From positions 1 through 15,102 of the forward strand of contig JASANZ010001783.1 of NCBI GenBank assembly GCA_030849805.1: a stretch of 15,102 bases of DNA, in the 5' to 3' direction. Below the pieces are notes generated by a model, which was given only the letters and a program-made list of their open reading frames with translations, was not told the DNA's origin and made no database searches. The number at the start of each line of letters is the position of its first letter. Within the stretch, counting starts at the first letter, position 1. The position numbers were made by a program, and so were the translations under genes. The stretch is from Sergeia podlipaevii (Eukaryota > Euglenozoa > Kinetoplastea > Trypanosomatida > Trypanosomatidae). Below are positions 7,303 through 15,102 of this stretch, in pieces.

Positions 7303-9784
7303 TTCAAATCCCTAGACAGCCCTCCGCTGCCAAGAGAACTCTCCAGCAGCCCCGGCATAAGACAAAAGGAAGCGCTCGTTCCACTGCTGCCGCCACCCAA
7401 TCCGTGGTACCCACTAGTCCACTGCCTGGTGGTACCAAATCACAACGTGGAGCCTCCCCTGAGGGGGGAAGGGCAGGTGCTGTCTACGGACCGCACAGCG
7501 CTGCGGGCTCCGCGCGGCTGGGGGGCATTAACAGCGCCTCCTCCTTGATGGCGTTAATGGAGCGCGATCCCATGGTGCCACCACAGTACCTTTCTTCTGT
7601 CACCCCTCCTCCATCGCGACAAGGACAAGGGCAGAATTGCGCCACCCTCTCAGGGCGTCTCAGCGGCTTCAACGGCACTCTCGGCGCCGCCACCACCGCA
7701 AGTTCTACAATTGGCGCCAGCGGGCTCACCCCGAGGACTGCGTTTAACTCTACCCAGAGCGAAGGCGCATGGCAACAGCAGACCATCAATAGAGGAGGCG
7801 TGGGTGCTGGAGGAGGTGCCAGCGGAGGGAGAGTGCCGACGGTACCAGGAGAAACTGCGACTGCAGCGTCTGTGCCAGGAGGTGCCGCACCCCCAACATA
7901 TCTTGTTGGTAATGCTATTCTCAATCCATACGTGCCTGTCTCTCCTTCGGTGCAGCAGGAGGTCCGCGGAGTGCGGTCTATTGTTTCCCTTCCAGACACC
8001 GCCACTCGACCTCGTATTGGAGCTCAGATCATGTGTACCGCTGAGGAAGAAAGGCGAGCGCAGGAGCAGCAACAACAGCAGCAGCGGCCACAGTCCCTCT
8101 TGGTGGAACACAGCTTTGGTATTGATCTCTTTGGCACCAACACCGCTGCAAACAGCTACAACCCTAGCAGTGCACAAGGCCGCCAGTCTTCCCACGCCAT
8201 CGTTGGTGGTCACGCTATCAGTGGTGAGACGTCGAGGCAGTCCCCACCTGTTTCACGCAGTCTCAGTGGCACTACGAAGAGGCAGTCACGCATGCACAGC
8301 CCTGCTGGTTCCCACTACCCACACTCTCGCTTAGGCAGCCACCGTATGAGCATCGGGGAGGACAGCATGTACGCCTCCTACAGTGGAGCAGGGCTTGTTG
8401 GAGAACGACGTACCGGATCACCCGAGGCGGAGAGTGGTGTCGCCGCCGTGATGCTCGATGCAGTACCCGTTTCCTCCTGCGGCCCACTCGTGCGGGTGAC
8501 TGATATCATCACGAACGTAAACCGGCGCTTGCCTGTCGCGTTGGGGACCAGTGGCGGCAACGCTGCGTCTCATGAAGGTGTGCGTGTGTTGCGGGAGCTC
8601 TACGGCACCACAGACGACGACGTTCTTCCCGAACACGCGCTAGAGCCCGCGGGTGCAGTCACAGGAACGGCGTTGCAGGTACTACCAGAGCTGAGCTCTG
8701 CTGATGAGCGTGCGCGCGAGTTGATCACGATTAGACGTCACATCGACTGGGACGTCACCATACCCACTGCCAGCACTATACCCCCACCAGTGATTGCGTT
8801 CCTTGACGCGGAGGGGCACCCCGCCCCCCACGCACCGACGATTGTGTTTGTATTAGATGCAGTCACGCAGACACTGTCCCGAGAGGAAGGGCGTGGTGGT
8901 GTTGCGGCCAATGGCATCAGCAACAGCAACAACACCACACTAGGACCACTACCATCTTCACGAGGGAAACTGGTTGGAGGCGGCGCGGAGCACCTAGGCA
9001 AGCCACGCTGTGGGGCTCCCACATCTACGGCGTTGACGATACCAGGCTCAGGCATGCCGATGAGCAATGCAGCGGCAGCGGCAGCGGAGCAGCAGGCAAC
9101 TGTTGGCACGTGCATTACGCACAACTTGGACGGTGCACACCGCATTCATGGCCTTGTTGGTCTTATGCGCGGTCTTGCAGAGAAGGTGGGTCTCGAGCGC
9201 GTCATGGAGTATCAAGTGCAGACACAAGTAGAAGATCTCTTTCTCGCCCCGCCCTACGTGGATGCAGAGACGGGCGACCTTGTACTTGAGCTCAACGCTT
9301 CACTGCAGGGTACCATCAAAATGAGCATTATCGGCTATGACTGCGCAAGTGTGGATGTGGCCACCGGACAGGTGAAGAGGAGCTCAAACACCCTCTCCTG
9401 TATGATCAAAGTCAAATATGCTGGGGATGGCCGCGGCCGTTCTCGTCAAGAGCAACAGCAGCTTGGCAATCACACGCTCATGTTTGACGCGCAGGGTACC
9501 AATATGGGTAGTGCTGGCTTGACGCAAGGAGAACGTCGCATGTCCGCACTGCTGCTCGAGGACGCCGCGGCGACAGCCAGGAAGGCGAAGAAAGACGACG
9601 TTTTTGTGTTCCCATCTACCAACCCTCATGAGTTGCGTTACGAGGAGATTATCATGACGACAAACAAATTTCTTGTGGACCGACTCATTGCTCAGCACAA
9701 AGCCACAAACAATCAGCTGCATGTGGAGAAGGAAAACGAGAAGGCGACGGCAGCGGCAGCGGTAGTGGCAGCACTCAAGCAACG

Positions 9785-9815
<31 letters not shown>

Positions 9816-12800
9816 TCACCTAAGCCTAGCTCACCCACCGTTGCGGAGCGGCCCTTTACGGCGGATGAGGACTTGGAAAAGGCTGAGAAGGGTAGCATTC
9901 AAGCGGAGGTAGTGAAGAAGAAGAAAAGGGACAACAACGAAAGTCATCTTGACGACGACTGTGATAGCGAGGGCAGTGGCGCTAGCGAGGAAACGGCAAA
10001 CAATGAGATGGAGGACGACGACATCAGCGGCGTGCGCTACCGCCCCAGCACGAGCTTTTCAGAGGATGGGCGGAAGAGAGCTTCCTTGAAGCATACAGGA
10101 GACAAACCCTTCAACGGGCACTGCCGCACGGGCGATGTTGAGATGGCCATAAACGGTGAAGGCTTGGACAACGCACTTTTGCCGGGAGAGCAAGATCTGC
10201 GTGAGGTCTTCTCGCCGCTCCTCTCCTTCTTCCCCAGTGGCTCTCTGCAATCCCCGCTGGGGCACTTCTGTATCGCCTCCTGGCAAGATGGTCTGAGCAG
10301 CGTATTCCGTGAAGGAGACACGGACCTCTACTCTGAAGAGACGCGCACTTTGCTAAAGAAGAACGCCCGACAAGAGCTTAGCACCTTGGGTATTCAGTCA
10401 CTACGCACTCGTGGCGAGAGCAGCTCGAGGGTAGTCCCCTCCTTTACTTCGAAACGCGGCGGAGCTGGTCACTCTACAGGTGCCCCGGTTATCACCGGCA
10501 GCACCGTCGCACAGTCAACTTCCGAGGCGTCTATCAACATGCTTCGTCGGCTTGTGCTCTGCCTGCTGCTAGAGCCCAACCGTAGTTCCTCTCAGCTCTT
10601 TATGGACATAATTGAGCTCTGTTCCCACCTAGTCCGAAACGCGCTGCTGCGATCTATGGTAACTACAGGTGGTACGCCAGAGACCCTGCAGCGTGCAGCG
10701 GCGGCACTGTTGTCTGGAGAGACGGCTGGTAGCGGTGCTGGCAGCAGCGCAGCAGCAGCGTTGTACGGTATGGGCCGCAGCGCCGGCATCAGGACTGGCG
10801 GTCAGGTGCCCATGCTTACAGAGAAGGAGCACGCCAATATGACACTTCTTATTGACGCTCTATTCACGGCCATGCACGTTATGTTATCCATTGGTGCAAT
10901 CAAGGAAGCCGTGCAGTACGCAACGCAACGCGTCCATGCGCTTTGTTTGGTAGAAGGAGACACCACCATCACCGTGTGCGCAGCGCAGAAGGATCTCGCT
11001 GAGTTGCTCCTCTTCTACGGTGACTACAGCGCAGGCCGCAAGGTCGCCGAGGACGTCCTGATGCTTGCAGGGCAGCTCTACGACGTGGATGCACATGAGG
11101 TGGTTGACATGGAACTGCTCTTTGTTCTCGCGGCTCTCTCCAGTGGCGACCTGGATCGACGTGTGGGCGAGATAATTAGCAAGTTGTATCACCGTCCACG
11201 CTCCACTCTTACCGTCACGCTCGTCGCAAAGATTAAGCTGGTCGTGGCGTATGCGCGCTCCAGCATGTCCTCCTTCAGGGTCGCTGATCTGCTAGGTCTT
11301 ACTGCGGAAAGTGTCGTGACAGATTTGGAGGAAGTGATCGCAATGCTCAACGAGGAAGCCAGCCCGAGGGGAAGCGTCGCGAGTGTAAGTGTTAGTGGCA
11401 GTGCTGGAGCGACTCCACCTCCCCTGCCATCTGCTTACTCCCGTCCCGACACCGCCCAAGGCCTTGGTTCAGGCATGTGTGATGAAGGACGAAGCTCCAT
11501 CGTGGAGTCACGTGTCTCCACCTACTCTGCTGCCGCTGCTGCGTCGCCTATTATGCGTCGTCTCCCCGGTCCCGTTATGCGTGCCCGATGGAATCTGCTC
11601 TCCCTTGCTTCTATGTTTCTCATTAAAAGCGGCAACACAGACGCTGGCATCAAGGTGCTGGAACGCATTGTTCAGGAGCTGATGCTTGGTCAAGGGAACG
11701 TGGAGGAGCAGCGGCTTCGCTCCGAGCTAGCAGCGGTGACGTGGGTCACATTGGCGATGTGGAAGATGTGGGCCCGTCCAACCGACTATGTCGAGGCGCG
11801 CAAACTCTTGAAGTACGTAGTGCAGCACCTCACTCTTGTTAAGGGACCGTTACACCCTGTGGCTGCAGCCGCAAACCTCATGTACGCGCACGTGGTGCAA
11901 GTGACACCGCGCAGTCATGCCCTGAGCGTGGCGACGCGGAGCATGAGTGTTATTCAGCGCTCCGTGTCTAGCCGCTCTGCTCTTCTGCTTGTTGCGCACC
12001 GCATCTGCAGCCGCATCAACGGTCTTGCGAACCGCTGGAAACCGGCCATCGAGCACGCCAGCGCCGCTCTGGTCATTGCACAAGCAAACAAGTCCCCAGA
12101 CGAGATGATGTGTAGGCATGAAGCGGAGCTGCTGGGCTGCCTGCTACGTGCACCACCCAGTGCAGCCGTGCGCATAGATGCTGATCTCCTTCTCCGACAA
12201 TTACAAGAGCGCATCGTACGCCTGGAGAGCGGTGGTGGTGGCAGCAGTGCCGTGGCGCGGGCGGGCTTTGCTACCAACGCAAACGCTGAGGGTTACGGTC
12301 CGCACAGTACCCAGCTCATCACGCCTCTCGCCAATCTCGCGGAGGCATACTACCTTCTACGCCACTACGAGGATGCTCTTGTGTGCCTTCAGAGAGCCAT
12401 TCGCATCGCAGACCCTAAAGGTGCTCTCTTTGTCACTACGGCCGTGCTCAAGCCCACTGTGCAGCTGTCTACACGAGATCAAGTCGAGCAGCGAGACCAG
12501 ATGGTGCGGGGGGTACTGCAGACTACAGACAGGGTCCTTCAGCTCTCTCACCTTCTCTTTGCCATGGCGGCGGTGCTCGAGGCAGTGGGATCTGCGGCGG
12601 ATGCGCTAGACTGCTACAGTAGGTGCCTTGCCCTGCTAGAGTGCGTGAAGGCCGATGGCTGTCTCGCCTCTGTGCGCGTCTATGCCGCCATTGCTCGTCT
12701 GCTACACACGTCTGGAGAGTACGGCGACGCACTGGGCTGGGCGAGACGCGCGCAGCGTGCAGTTCGGGAGGAGTACAAGGAGTGGCCCTCTGAGTTGGCC

Positions 12801-12911
12801 GCAAGCCGCTCACTCTTGAATGTTGTAGAGGATCGCATCAGAGTCGTAGAGGGAACTTATGTGATAGTGAACCCGCACTGCCCACATCGTGACTTTGTGG
12901 AGTTGATTTAA
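7296..12911 (+). CDS. Large low-complexity protein with C-terminal TPR-like helical repeats
   Basis: The frame encodes 1871 residues from the first ATG; if splicing uses the AG at 7301-7302, the start would be the in-frame ATG at 7548 (residue 85). Residues 1-470 are Ser/Gly/Ala/Pro-rich with a mixed Gln run near 257-263. A more ordered, beta-rich stretch lies at about 478-520 and 637-708 (EYQVQTQVEDLF, YVDAETGDLVLEL, NTLSCMIKVK), split by a low-complexity insert. Then come a Gln run (9 CAG, near 831), a basic KKKKR patch (about 874) and an acidic stretch. From about 1187 to the end, paired helices resemble TPRs: AEAYYLLRHYEDALVCLQRAI (about 1681-1701) is a good TPR, and similar units lie near 1229, 1432, 1481, 1752 and 1795. 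TPRs mediate protein-protein contacts, so a scaffold role is inferred. I do not recognise the family. No signal peptide or membrane span is evident. Confidence 0.85.
9786..9812 (+). repeat. (CAG)9 run encoding a Gln tract
   Basis: A pure in-frame CAG trinucleotide run in the 1871-residue protein, flanked by Ala-rich (GCG/GCA) and Pro/Ser-rich coding sequence. Purity suggests a young, slippage-prone repeat; length polymorphism between strains is expected. Confidence 0.9.
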
Positions 12912-12968
12912 TTAACTAGAGGAAGAGAACCAGGGGGGAGAATAGAAAAAATAGGTGTGGGGAGGAAG

Positions 12969-12988
12969 TGTGTGTGTGTGTGTGTGTG
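12969..12988. repeat. (TG)10 microsatellite
   Basis: A TG dinucleotide run about 60 bases after the stop codon of the TPR-like gene. It is of the same type as the runs after LSm8 and MAD2. Confidence 0.85.
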
Positions 12989-13164
12989 CACACAGTGTTG
13001 ATTGATATCTTAAAGTGTAGTTGTCTGTATGTTGGGGCGTCGGCGTTTGTTTGGTACTATTATATGCATTTTAGAAATTCCGCAAGGATGCATCTCTTCC
13101 CCCTTTCGCATAGACCTCTCCTCTTGTTTTCTCCGACTATTGTCCTCGGGGCACGCAAGTACAC

Positions 13165-13190
13165 GGTGAGGTGAGGTGAGGTGGGGGGGG
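13165..13190 (+). repeat. GGTGA tandem units running into G8
   Basis: Three GGTGA units and a GGTGG unit end in a run of eight G, followed by GGG and GG groups. The G-runs give some quadruplex potential on the sense strand. Function is unknown. Confidence 0.7.
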
Positions 13191-13414
13191 AGGGAGGAGA
13201 GTTGGTTGACTGTAACAACGAGAGGTACGTCGCATATTTTACTATAAATTTGTTCCTTTACTTTTTCTCCTCTTGCTCTTGTGCTCTCATTATGGATAGT
13301 GAGGACTTGCAGTGCCCGTTCATTTTTATTTTCCTTTACTGTTATTCTCTGTTGCTGAGGAGGACAAGACATATTACTGCTCACCCGTATGTTTTTTTTT
13401 TTCCCAGTGACTAC

Positions 13415-13501
13415 GAGAGAGAAGGAGGATGAGGAGGAGGAGGGGAAGAGAAAAGAAAGGGGTGAAAGGAAGCGAGAAATGTAGAAAAGGGAAAGAAAAA
13501 G
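13415..13501 (+). other. Purine-rich strip of about 87 bases
   Basis: Almost all bases are A or G, with GAGGA units and only a handful of pyrimidines. On the opposite strand it would read as a strong pyrimidine tract. It lies mid-spacer with no gene on either strand next to it, so it is described without a function. Confidence 0.6.
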
Positions 13502-13560
13502 TTGATAAGCAGTTTTGCGCAAGTAGCGATGGGTGCTCATTTTTATTTTTATTTTCTCTC

Positions 13561-13664
13561 TTTTTTTTTTTTTTGAGGATGTAAACTATTGTCAGTATAT
13601 TATAGCTATAGCTAGTTTTGCTAGCACTCCCAAGAACGCAAAAGCAAACGAAAAAAAAAAAAAA
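13561..13664. repeat. T14 and A14 inverted homopolymers around a small hairpin
   Basis: T14 at 13561-13574 and A14 at 13651-13664 are equal in length and 76 bases apart. Between them is a perfect short inverted repeat, GCTAG (13611-13615) and CTAGC (13621-13625), with a five-base loop. The RNA could fold into one larger stem. Confidence 0.55.
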
Positions 13665-13870
13665 TAAAGAAATGCGGAACAGAAGGAGGTATAAAGAAGG
13701 AATCAGAGGCAACTGACAGTGTCAGCCGTACTGCTAGTGAAAATTGATTATTATTATTTTTCTGCTGCAAAGCTATCGGTATGAGTGTGATCTTTTTTTT
13801 TCTTTTTGTTCTCAGCATCTCCACTGTCATGATTTTTTTTTCTCATTTTCTCCCACTGGCATATGAATGC

Positions 13871-13890
13871 TTGTTCTTTTTCTTTTTCAG
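13871..13890 (+). promoter_or_regulatory. Distal candidate trans-splice acceptor for MAD2
   Basis: An unbroken pyrimidine run (one G) ends in TTTTTCAG with AG at 13889-13890, a textbook 3' splice acceptor. Use of it would give a 200-base MAD2 5'UTR containing the four-codon upstream ORF at 14036-14050. Confidence 0.5.
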
Positions 13891-13984
13891 GTGCACAGTG
13901 TGGTTCTCATAGATTGTAGAGAAGAACACGCATACGCAGAGGACACTTCTATATCTACGTCGGCTAGATATTGTCATTGCTGTT

Positions 13985-14040
13985 CTTTTTTTGTTGTTGT
14001 TTTTTTGTCTTCCCCTTCTTTTGACATATAAATATATGAG
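13985..14040 (+). promoter_or_regulatory. Proximal polypyrimidine tract and trans-splice acceptor for MAD2
   Basis: A T-rich tract with TTG units and a CTTCCCCTTC core (13985-14022) is followed by the first AG at 14039-14040. This gives a 50-base leader up to the MAD2 ATG with no upstream ATG. It is the preferred acceptor by distance. Confidence 0.6.
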
Positions 14041-14050
14041 AGGAAAGTAG
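14036..14050 (+). other. Possible four-codon upstream ORF before MAD2
   Basis: ATG-AGA-GGA-AAG-TAG lies 40 bases before the MAD2 start and overlaps the proximal acceptor AG (14039-14040). It would be in the mRNA only if the distal acceptor at 13890 is used. Whether it is ever translated is unknown. Confidence 0.35.
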
Positions 14051-14090
14051 TCTCTTTCAAACATATTGATAGATTCACCTACAACGCGAT

Positions 14091-14750
14091 ATGACAAGCG
14101 TTGCGCAAACGATTACGCTGAGCGGCTCTGTTGCTACAGTTGTCGAGTACTTTGGCTTTGCCATCAACAGCATTCTTTACCAGCGAGGTGTCTATCCGGC
14201 AGATGACTTCCAGCAGGTAAAGAAATACGGCCTCAGTCTTATGATCTCCACTCATGAGGAGCTCAATGCGTATCTGGCCGAGATGCTTCAGCAGATTGCG
14301 CAGTGGGTGAGCCATCGCTCGTGCCGCCGCGTTGCCCTTATCCTTGTGGACCTGAGCAATGATGCAGTGCTGGAGCGCTGGGAGTTCAACATTATTGACA
14401 CCGACAGTAGCACCTCCAGCGGCGCTGCGAGGAAAAATACGGACCCCTTATCGTCCTCACGGATCACGCTTCGCGCGAGTGGGCTCCAGAAAGTTAGTGA
14501 AGAACAGATAAGGGAAGAGATCAGCGCGGTGATGCGTCAGATCACGTCGAGCATTTCCTTCTTGCCTTCTTTACCCGCGGCCTGTGCCTTTGACCTGCTT
14601 GTATACACGGCAATGGACGCCGAGACACCACCTTCTGAAACGTGGGAGCCGAGTGAACCACGGAATCTTGAAAAAGGCTCGCAGGTGCGGCTGAGGTCCT
14701 TCTACACTGGTCATCACGCCGTAGACACTCATGTTGCGTATCGCGATTGA
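14091..14750 (+). CDS. MAD2: MAD2, HORMA-domain spindle-checkpoint protein
   Basis: This 219-residue protein aligns with MAD2 along its whole length. In other eukaryotes MAD2 switches between open and closed forms, binds MAD1 and CDC20, and delays anaphase. Visible hallmarks are ITLSGS at 8-13, the segment FGFAINSILYQRGVYP (21-36), QQVKKYGLSLM, LERWEF (94-99), VMRQITSSISFLP with R149 and Q150 (equivalent to the human R133/Q134 dimer-interface pair), FDLLVYT, and the C-terminal safety-belt segment VRLRSFYTGHHAVDTHVAYRD. Compared with human MAD2 it has a Ser-rich expansion of about 19 residues in the loop before helix C (about 104-140) and lacks the last few residues after AYK. In Trypanosoma brucei MAD2 is reported near the flagellum base rather than at kinetochores, so a canonical checkpoint role should not be assumed. 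The ATG follows both candidate acceptors. Confidence 0.97.
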   Translation: MTSVAQTITLSGSVATVVEYFGFAINSILYQRGVYPADDFQQVKKYGLSLMISTHEELNAYLAEMLQQIAQWVSHRSCRRVALILVDLSNDAVLERWEFNIIDTDSSTSSGAARKNTDPLSSSRITLRASGLQKVSEEQIREEISAVMRQITSSISFLPSLPAACAFDLLVYTAMDAETPPSETWEPSEPRNLEKGSQVRLRSFYTGHHAVDTHVAYRD

Positions 14751-14863
14751 GCTATCAGTGGGAGAGGGGTCAAAGGATGAGGAGGTGTAGGTGAGCTGGT
14801 ATATGATAGTTGTATCCCTCATATTTTCTGTTCTCTTTTAGTAGTTGCTTTGTATCTGTGGTA

Positions 14864-14867
<4 letters not shown>

Positions 14868-14897
<30 letters not shown>
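14868..14897. repeat. (TG)15 microsatellite
   Basis: The longest perfect dinucleotide run of the window, in the MAD2 3'UTR region. It is a likely length-polymorphic marker. Confidence 0.92.
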
Positions 14898-14899
<2 letters not shown>

Positions 14900-14941
14900 T
14901 AGCTAAGCTTTAGCGATAGCCTCACTGCGAAAGAAGCAGTG
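14897..14941 (+). other. 12-base palindrome and hairpin beside the TG run
   Basis: GCTTAGCTAAGC (14897-14908) is a perfect palindrome. Fourteen bases further on, CACTGC (14923-14928) and GCAGTG (14936-14941) form a six-pair stem with loop GAAAGAA. Both are visible directly; a role in the mRNA is speculative. Confidence 0.5.
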
Positions 14942-15102
14942 CGACGGTATACACATCAGATAGAAGAAAGCTGCTTTTTTCATAGAAGAGGTCCAGGTTT
15001 TCCTCTTTTTCTCTGTAATTGCTGTCTTGACTATGAATGACGCGTGAGAAATTGGCACTTCTCTAATTGTCCTGTTATTGTAATTATGATGCCCCCCTCC
15101 CC

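Larger units (their letters stand above)
12912..14090 (+). other. Spacer: 3'UTR of the TPR-like gene and MAD2 5' region
   Basis: This 1179-base spacer is the longest in the window. After a G-rich strip it holds a (TG)10 run (12969-12988), GGTGA tandem units leading into a G8 run (13165-13190), a long purine-rich stretch (13415-13501), a T14/A14 inverted pair (13561-13664), and two acceptor-like pyrimidine tracts before MAD2. Open frames on both strands are T- or A-run artefacts. It could hold a small RNA gene, but none is recognisable. Confidence 0.7.
14751..15102 (+). other. Spacer after MAD2, to the window end
   Basis: This is 352 bases of 3'UTR-like sequence. A G/A-rich strip after the stop is followed by a (TG)15 run, a 12-base palindrome, a small hairpin and a T-rich tract (about 14974-15013). 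No gene is recognised. The next gene lies outside the window. Confidence 0.7.

Noticed and set aside
7711..8334. 207-codon frame overlapping the N-terminal part of the large protein
   Set aside because: It is fully contained in a much longer open frame, has no domain, and lacks its own acceptor region.
13010..13540. 176-codon antisense frame in the spacer before MAD2
   Set aside because: Its Ser, Phe and Lys runs come from homopolymeric spacer DNA. There is no conserved motif, and the strand is opposite to the cluster.
12912..14090. Strand-switch or transcription start region in the longest spacer
   Set aside because: Genes on both sides are on the + strand. A long G-rich or purine-rich strip alone does not establish a start region.
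1..15102. CRISPR array, tRNA genes, insertion sequences, bacterial terminators or operators
   Set aside because: No spaced direct repeats, cloverleaf, transposase or inverted terminal repeats were seen, and the sequence is clearly eukaryotic nuclear DNA.

Overview
The window looks like nuclear DNA of a trypanosomatid (kinetoplastid) protist. Five protein genes all lie on the + strand, as in a polycistronic transcription unit. None shows an intron. They are separated by AT-rich spacers of about 0.5-1.2 kb full of T-rich polypyrimidine tracts followed by AG, which is the layout of spliced-leader trans-splicing coupled to polyadenylation. The coding regions are GC-rich, with runs of Gln, Asn, Ser, Gly and Ala. 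The spacers carry (TG)n, (TA)n and (ATT)n microsatellites. The genus cannot be fixed from the sequence alone.

Layout: (1) 19-360, an LSm8-like Sm-fold protein of the nuclear U6 snRNA ring. (2) 840-4613, a 1257-residue leucine-rich-repeat protein with an LRR cap, a low-complexity insert inside the solenoid and a long Ser/Gly/Ala-rich tail holding a few conserved-looking islands. (3) 5636-6412, HscB/Jac1, the mitochondrial J-domain co-chaperone of Fe-S cluster assembly. (4) 7296-12911, an 1871-residue protein with a disordered, polyQ-bearing N-terminal half and a C-terminal helical-repeat (TPR-like) region. (5) 14091-14750, MAD2, a HORMA-domain protein. The last 352 bases are spacer.

The genes do not form a functional pathway. 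Splicing (LSm8), Fe-S biogenesis (HscB) and cell-cycle control (MAD2) sit side by side, as is normal for trypanosomatid clusters, where expression is set after transcription. The most informative signals are therefore in the spacers. The strongest pyrimidine tract before the 1871-residue protein leads to an AG inside its own first codons, which would move the start to an in-frame ATG 84 codons downstream. Three other genes have alternative acceptors that would include or remove a short upstream ORF. I found no mobile element, CRISPR array, tRNA or bacterial-type operon, and no clear undescribed system. The two large low-complexity proteins are the main unknowns.
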